Assembly: GCA_031286975.1 (NCBI GenBank)
Contig: JAITTM010000031.1
Location: forward strand, 1-7,742
Length of the DNA: 7,742 bases
Source of the DNA: Coriobacteriales bacterium
Lineage (GTDB): Bacteria; Actinomycetota; Coriobacteriia; Coriobacteriales; UBA8131
Direction of reading: 5' to 3'
The translations under genes were made by a program, and so were the position numbers. The notes beneath the pieces are model-generated. The model worked only from the letters and a program-made list of their open reading frames with translations, was not told the origin of the DNA and did not search any database. This document shows positions 6,033 to 7,742 of this stretch, in pieces (within the stretch, counting starts at the first letter, position 1; each line of letters begins with the position of its first letter).

Positions 6033-6041
6033 TGGTATGAT
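6033..6041 (+). promoter_or_regulatory. Candidate extended -10 promoter of the rubrerythrin gene
   Basis: TGGTATGAT at 6033-6041 is an extended -10 element (TGn plus TATGAT, five of six to consensus). The -35 region at about 6013-6018 (TGCCGC) is poor, as is common for extended -10 promoters. Transcription would begin near 6048. Confidence 0.4.
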
Positions 6042-6050
6042 TTTGACTCG

Positions 6051-6067
6051 TACCTCTCAACGAGGTA
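6051..6067 (+). promoter_or_regulatory. Inverted repeat in the rubrerythrin 5' leader
   Basis: TACCTC (6051-6056) and GAGGTA (6062-6067) form a perfect six-base inverted repeat around TCAAC, starting a few bases after the predicted transcription start and ending about 30 bases before the start codon. It could be an operator for an oxidative-stress or redox regulator, or a small 5' RNA stem. No named box is recognised. Confidence 0.35.
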
Positions 6068-6097
6068 GATGTGAGCCAACAACAAAGGAGTTCAATC

Positions 6098-6655
6098 ATG
6101 ACGGATTTCACAAGCTCCCAGACAAAGGCCAATCTTGAGCATGCTTTTGCAGGCGAGTCACAGGCGACCAACAAGTACAGTTACTATGCGGATAAGGCCA
6201 GGCAGGAGGGCTACCAGCAGATCGGTGCCATCTTTGATGAGACCTCCGGCAACGAGCGTGTGCACGCCAAGCTTTGGTTCAAGATCCTGCACAACAACGG
6301 CAGCACCCGTGGTGCCGTGCCCGCGACAGAGGCAAATCTGCTTGATGCCGCTTCTGGCGAGAATGAAGAGTGGACGCAGATGTATAAGGGCTTTGCCGAG
6401 ACTGCCCATGCAGAGGGTTTTGACGAGATTGCGACCTTGTTTGAGACCGTAGGTGCCATCGAGAAGGGGCACGAGGAGCGGTATCGCAAGCTGGCTGATC
6501 GTCTTGCCAAAGGTGAGGTCTTTGAGCGCGATCAGGTCTATGCCTGGAAGTGTCGCAAGTGCGGTCATGTGCACTTTGGCACCACCCCTCCGGATCACTG
6601 CCCCGCATGCGGCCATCCCAAGGCTTACTTCGAGCTGCGTAGCGAGAATTATTAA
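6098..6655 (+). CDS. rbr: Rubrerythrin
   Basis: Rubrerythrin is a cytoplasmic non-haem iron peroxidase that reduces hydrogen peroxide to water in anaerobes, taking electrons from rubredoxin or NAD(P)H-linked reductases. The 185-residue protein has the classical order: an N-terminal ferritin-like diiron four-helix domain followed by a C-terminal rubredoxin domain. Likely diiron ligands are E20 (in AFAGESQA), E53 and H56 (NERVHAKLW), E91 (NEEWTQMY), and E122 with H125 (IEKGHEERY), with a further glutamate in the second helix pair. The rubredoxin iron is held by C152/C155 (CRKC) and C168/C171 (CPAC). ATG 6098 is chosen over an earlier in-frame start at 6071 because AAAGGAG (6084-6090) lies seven bases ahead and the family N-terminus begins there. 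A strong terminator follows, so it is probably a single-gene transcript. Confidence 0.96.
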   Translation: MTDFTSSQTKANLEHAFAGESQATNKYSYYADKARQEGYQQIGAIFDETSGNERVHAKLWFKILHNNGSTRGAVPATEANLLDAASGENEEWTQMYKGFAETAHAEGFDEIATLFETVGAIEKGHEERYRKLADRLAKGEVFERDQVYAWKCRKCGHVHFGTTPPDHCPACGHPKAYFELRSENY

Positions 6656-6690
6656 GCCACAACTTGAGCCAACTATCATCTGATCTGACC

Positions 6691-6720
6691 AAGAGCGTCG
6701 CTTTTCGCGGCGCTCTTTTG
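6691..6720 (+). terminator. Intrinsic terminator after rubrerythrin
   Basis: AAGAGCGTCGC (6691-6701) pairs with GCGGCGCTCTT (6707-6717) over 11 base pairs, one being G-U, around the loop TTTTC. TTG follows, and the arm itself ends in CTTTT, giving a short U tract. It begins 36 bases after the rubrerythrin stop. Confidence 0.85.
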
Positions 6721-6744
6721 CTCTATATCGTGTTACGAATAGAG
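6721..6744 (+). promoter_or_regulatory. Long inverted repeat directly behind the rubrerythrin terminator
   Basis: CTCTAT (6721-6726) pairs with ATAGAG (6739-6744), and TCGT (6728-6731) pairs with ACGA (6735-6738). This makes a ten-base-pair stem with a single bulged A at 6727 and a three-base loop. No T tract follows, so it is not an obvious terminator. It may be an operator, a 3'-end processing or stabilising stem, or an element of the hydrogenase upstream region. Confidence 0.45.
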
Positions 6745-6931
6745 CGCGCCATCACCCCTCGCCACCACTCACCTAATGGCTAAACCGCTTGCCGAGCAAG
6801 CTCAAAACATGGTTCAAAGCGAGACAATTTGACGGGATTATTACGTATTGGATTCACATGATCCGCTGGTAGATTTCGTCCAAAACGGTTGTCGGTCTGA
6901 GGTAGGCTCAGGCACACAAGGAGGTGTACGT
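6745..6931 (+). promoter_or_regulatory. Hydrogenase upstream region with further inverted repeats
   Basis: No coding sequence is supported here. The perfect inverted repeat GCTTGC-CGA-GCAAGC lies at 6787-6801. TTGACG at 6829-6834 resembles a -35 element, but the bases at the matching -10 distance (ATTCAC, 6852-6857) are poor. GGAT / ATCC lies at 6850-6864, and CTGAG / CTCAG around five bases at 6897-6911, just ahead of the ribosome binding site AAGGAGGT (6918-6925). The promoter cannot be placed with confidence; regulation by a redox or nickel regulator is only a possibility. Confidence 0.35.
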
Positions 6932-7742
6932 ATGACAACAAAAGAGACCTGTGTAAACCGATTTGACAGCTTGCTTGAAGAGCGTGGCGTTACGCGTCGT
7001 TCCTTCATCGGGTTCTGTGGGGCTATCGCGGCAACGCTCGGCCTTTCACAGGCAATGGCCCCTCAAATCGCAGAGGCTCTCGAAGGAAGCGTCATCGGTA
7101 AGACAGAGGGAAAGCTTCTGCCGGTCATCTGGCTTGAGCTCGCATCCTGTACAGGTTGCACCGAGTCATTTGCTCAGGTTGACACGCCTGATGTCGCCAC
7201 GGTTGTGCTCGAACTTCTCTCGGTCACCTATTCAGAGACACTCTCTGCCGGTGCGGGGCACTCGCTTGAAGAGGCAAAGGCTCAGACCATCGAGGCAGGT
7301 GGCTACATCATGCTCGCCGAGGGTGCGCTCATGGAAGGCTGGGACGGCAACGCTCTGCGTATCGCTGACGAGACGGGTCTCGACATCGTCAAGCATGCTG
7401 CCTCCAATGCTCTGGCGGTCATCTCCGCAGGCTCTTGTGCCGTCGACGGTGGTTGGCAGGCAGCAGCGCCGAACCCTGGTGGAGCCATCGGTATCCAGGC
7501 CTATCTTGAGAAGGCGAAGGCAGCCGGTGAGATCGATTACGACATTCCGCCCATCGTCAACATTCCCACCTGTCCCTCAAATCCTGAGCATCTGGTGGCT
7601 GTTATCGTCGACGCGCTCTACTTCGGTCTTGAGCATGTCGTTGGCGGGCTCAACGCGTTCGGTATGCCTTCGTTGATGTTCAGCCAGGCCATCCACGACA
7701 ACTGTCCTCGCCGTGGTCACTTCGAGAACGGCGAGTTTGTCT
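6932..7742 (+). CDS. [NiFe] hydrogenase small subunit, 5' part
   Basis: The frame runs from ATG 6932 past the window end; 270 residues are visible and roughly 100 are missing compared with group 1 small subunits (about 360-380). The iron-sulfur small subunit passes electrons from the NiFe large subunit to a membrane partner, on the outer face of the membrane. A Tat signal is visible: VTRRSFIGFCGAIAATLGL at about 20-38, with R22-R23 followed by a hydrophobic stretch. The usual lysine after the twin-arginine motif is replaced by glycine. Proximal-cluster cysteines are C73 and C76 (ELASCTGCTESF), C169 (SAGSCAVDGG) and C214 (PTCPSNPEH). H255 and C258 in AIHDNCPRRGHF are the first two distal-cluster ligands. 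The other distal and medial ligands lie beyond the window. A near-perfect ribosome binding site AAGGAGGT stands six bases ahead. The large subunit gene is expected downstream. Group 1 uptake type is inferred from the Tat signal and motifs. Confidence 0.94.
   Translation, partial: MTTKETCVNRFDSLLEERGVTRRSFIGFCGAIAATLGLSQAMAPQIAEALEGSVIGKTEGKLLPVIWLELASCTGCTESFAQVDTPDVATVVLELLSVTYSETLSAGAGHSLEEAKAQTIEAGGYIMLAEGALMEGWDGNALRIADETGLDIVKHAASNALAVISAGSCAVDGGWQAAAPNPGGAIGIQAYLEKAKAAGEIDYDIPPIVNIPTCPSNPEHLVAVIVDALYFGLEHVVGGLNAFGMPSLMFSQAIHDNCPRRGHFENGEFV

Noticed and set aside
6776..6832. 18-codon ORF (MAKPLAEQAQNMVQ...) ahead of the hydrogenase
   Set aside because: It has no ribosome binding site and overlaps the inverted repeat at 6787-6801; most likely chance.
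1..7742. CRISPR array, insertion sequence, tRNA/rRNA gene or phage/defence module
   Set aside because: I saw no regularly spaced repeats, transposase motifs, terminal inverted repeats, cloverleaf patterns or defence-family genes. The coding content is housekeeping, transport and metal-enzyme genes.

Overview
The window looks like chromosomal DNA from an anaerobic, fairly GC-rich bacterium. Codon usage, strong GGAGG-type ribosome binding sites and the gene mix fit an actinobacterial anaerobe of the Coriobacteriia type (Eggerthella/Slackia/Olsenella relatives). The mix is GatB amidotransferase, rubrerythrin, the nickel-pincer genes larB/larC and a Tat-exported [NiFe] hydrogenase. The lineage is an inference from recollected families, not from a search.

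Layout: (1) bases 1-871 hold the 3' part of gatB (transamidosome subunit B), whose linker carries an unusual extra segment of about 44 residues. (2) Bases 959-2685 hold a promoter and a two-gene phosphate-uptake operon: a PhoU-like DUF47 accessory protein, then a PiT-family permease. The pit stop codon lies inside a 17-bp tandem duplication. (3) Bases 2686-3054 lie between convergent genes and contain a plausible 26-residue membrane peptide gene (2899-2979) preceded by a 12-codon ORF. (4) Bases 3055-5021, minus strand, are larB-larC, overlapping by ATGA, for nickel-pincer nucleotide cofactor synthesis. (5) A 83-bp divergent promoter region separates larB from pheA. (6) Bases 5105-5974 are pheA, a prephenate dehydratase with an ACT domain. 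(7) Bases 6098-6655 are a classical rubrerythrin, with an extended -10 promoter, a 5' inverted repeat and a strong intrinsic terminator. (8) Bases 6721-6931 are a hairpin-rich leader region, followed by the 5' part of a [NiFe] hydrogenase small subunit with a Tat signal, cut by the window end.

How the genes relate: the DUF47/PiT pair works together in inorganic phosphate transport. LarB and LarC act in sequence on the pincer cofactor, with LarE needed from elsewhere. The hydrogenase is a second nickel-dependent system nearby. Rubrerythrin fits oxidative-stress defence in an anaerobe. PheA and GatB are housekeeping genes. Each gene belongs to a known family. I did not find a convincing wholly new system; the least explained items are the small membrane ORF, the GatB insertion and the structured region ahead of the hydrogenase.
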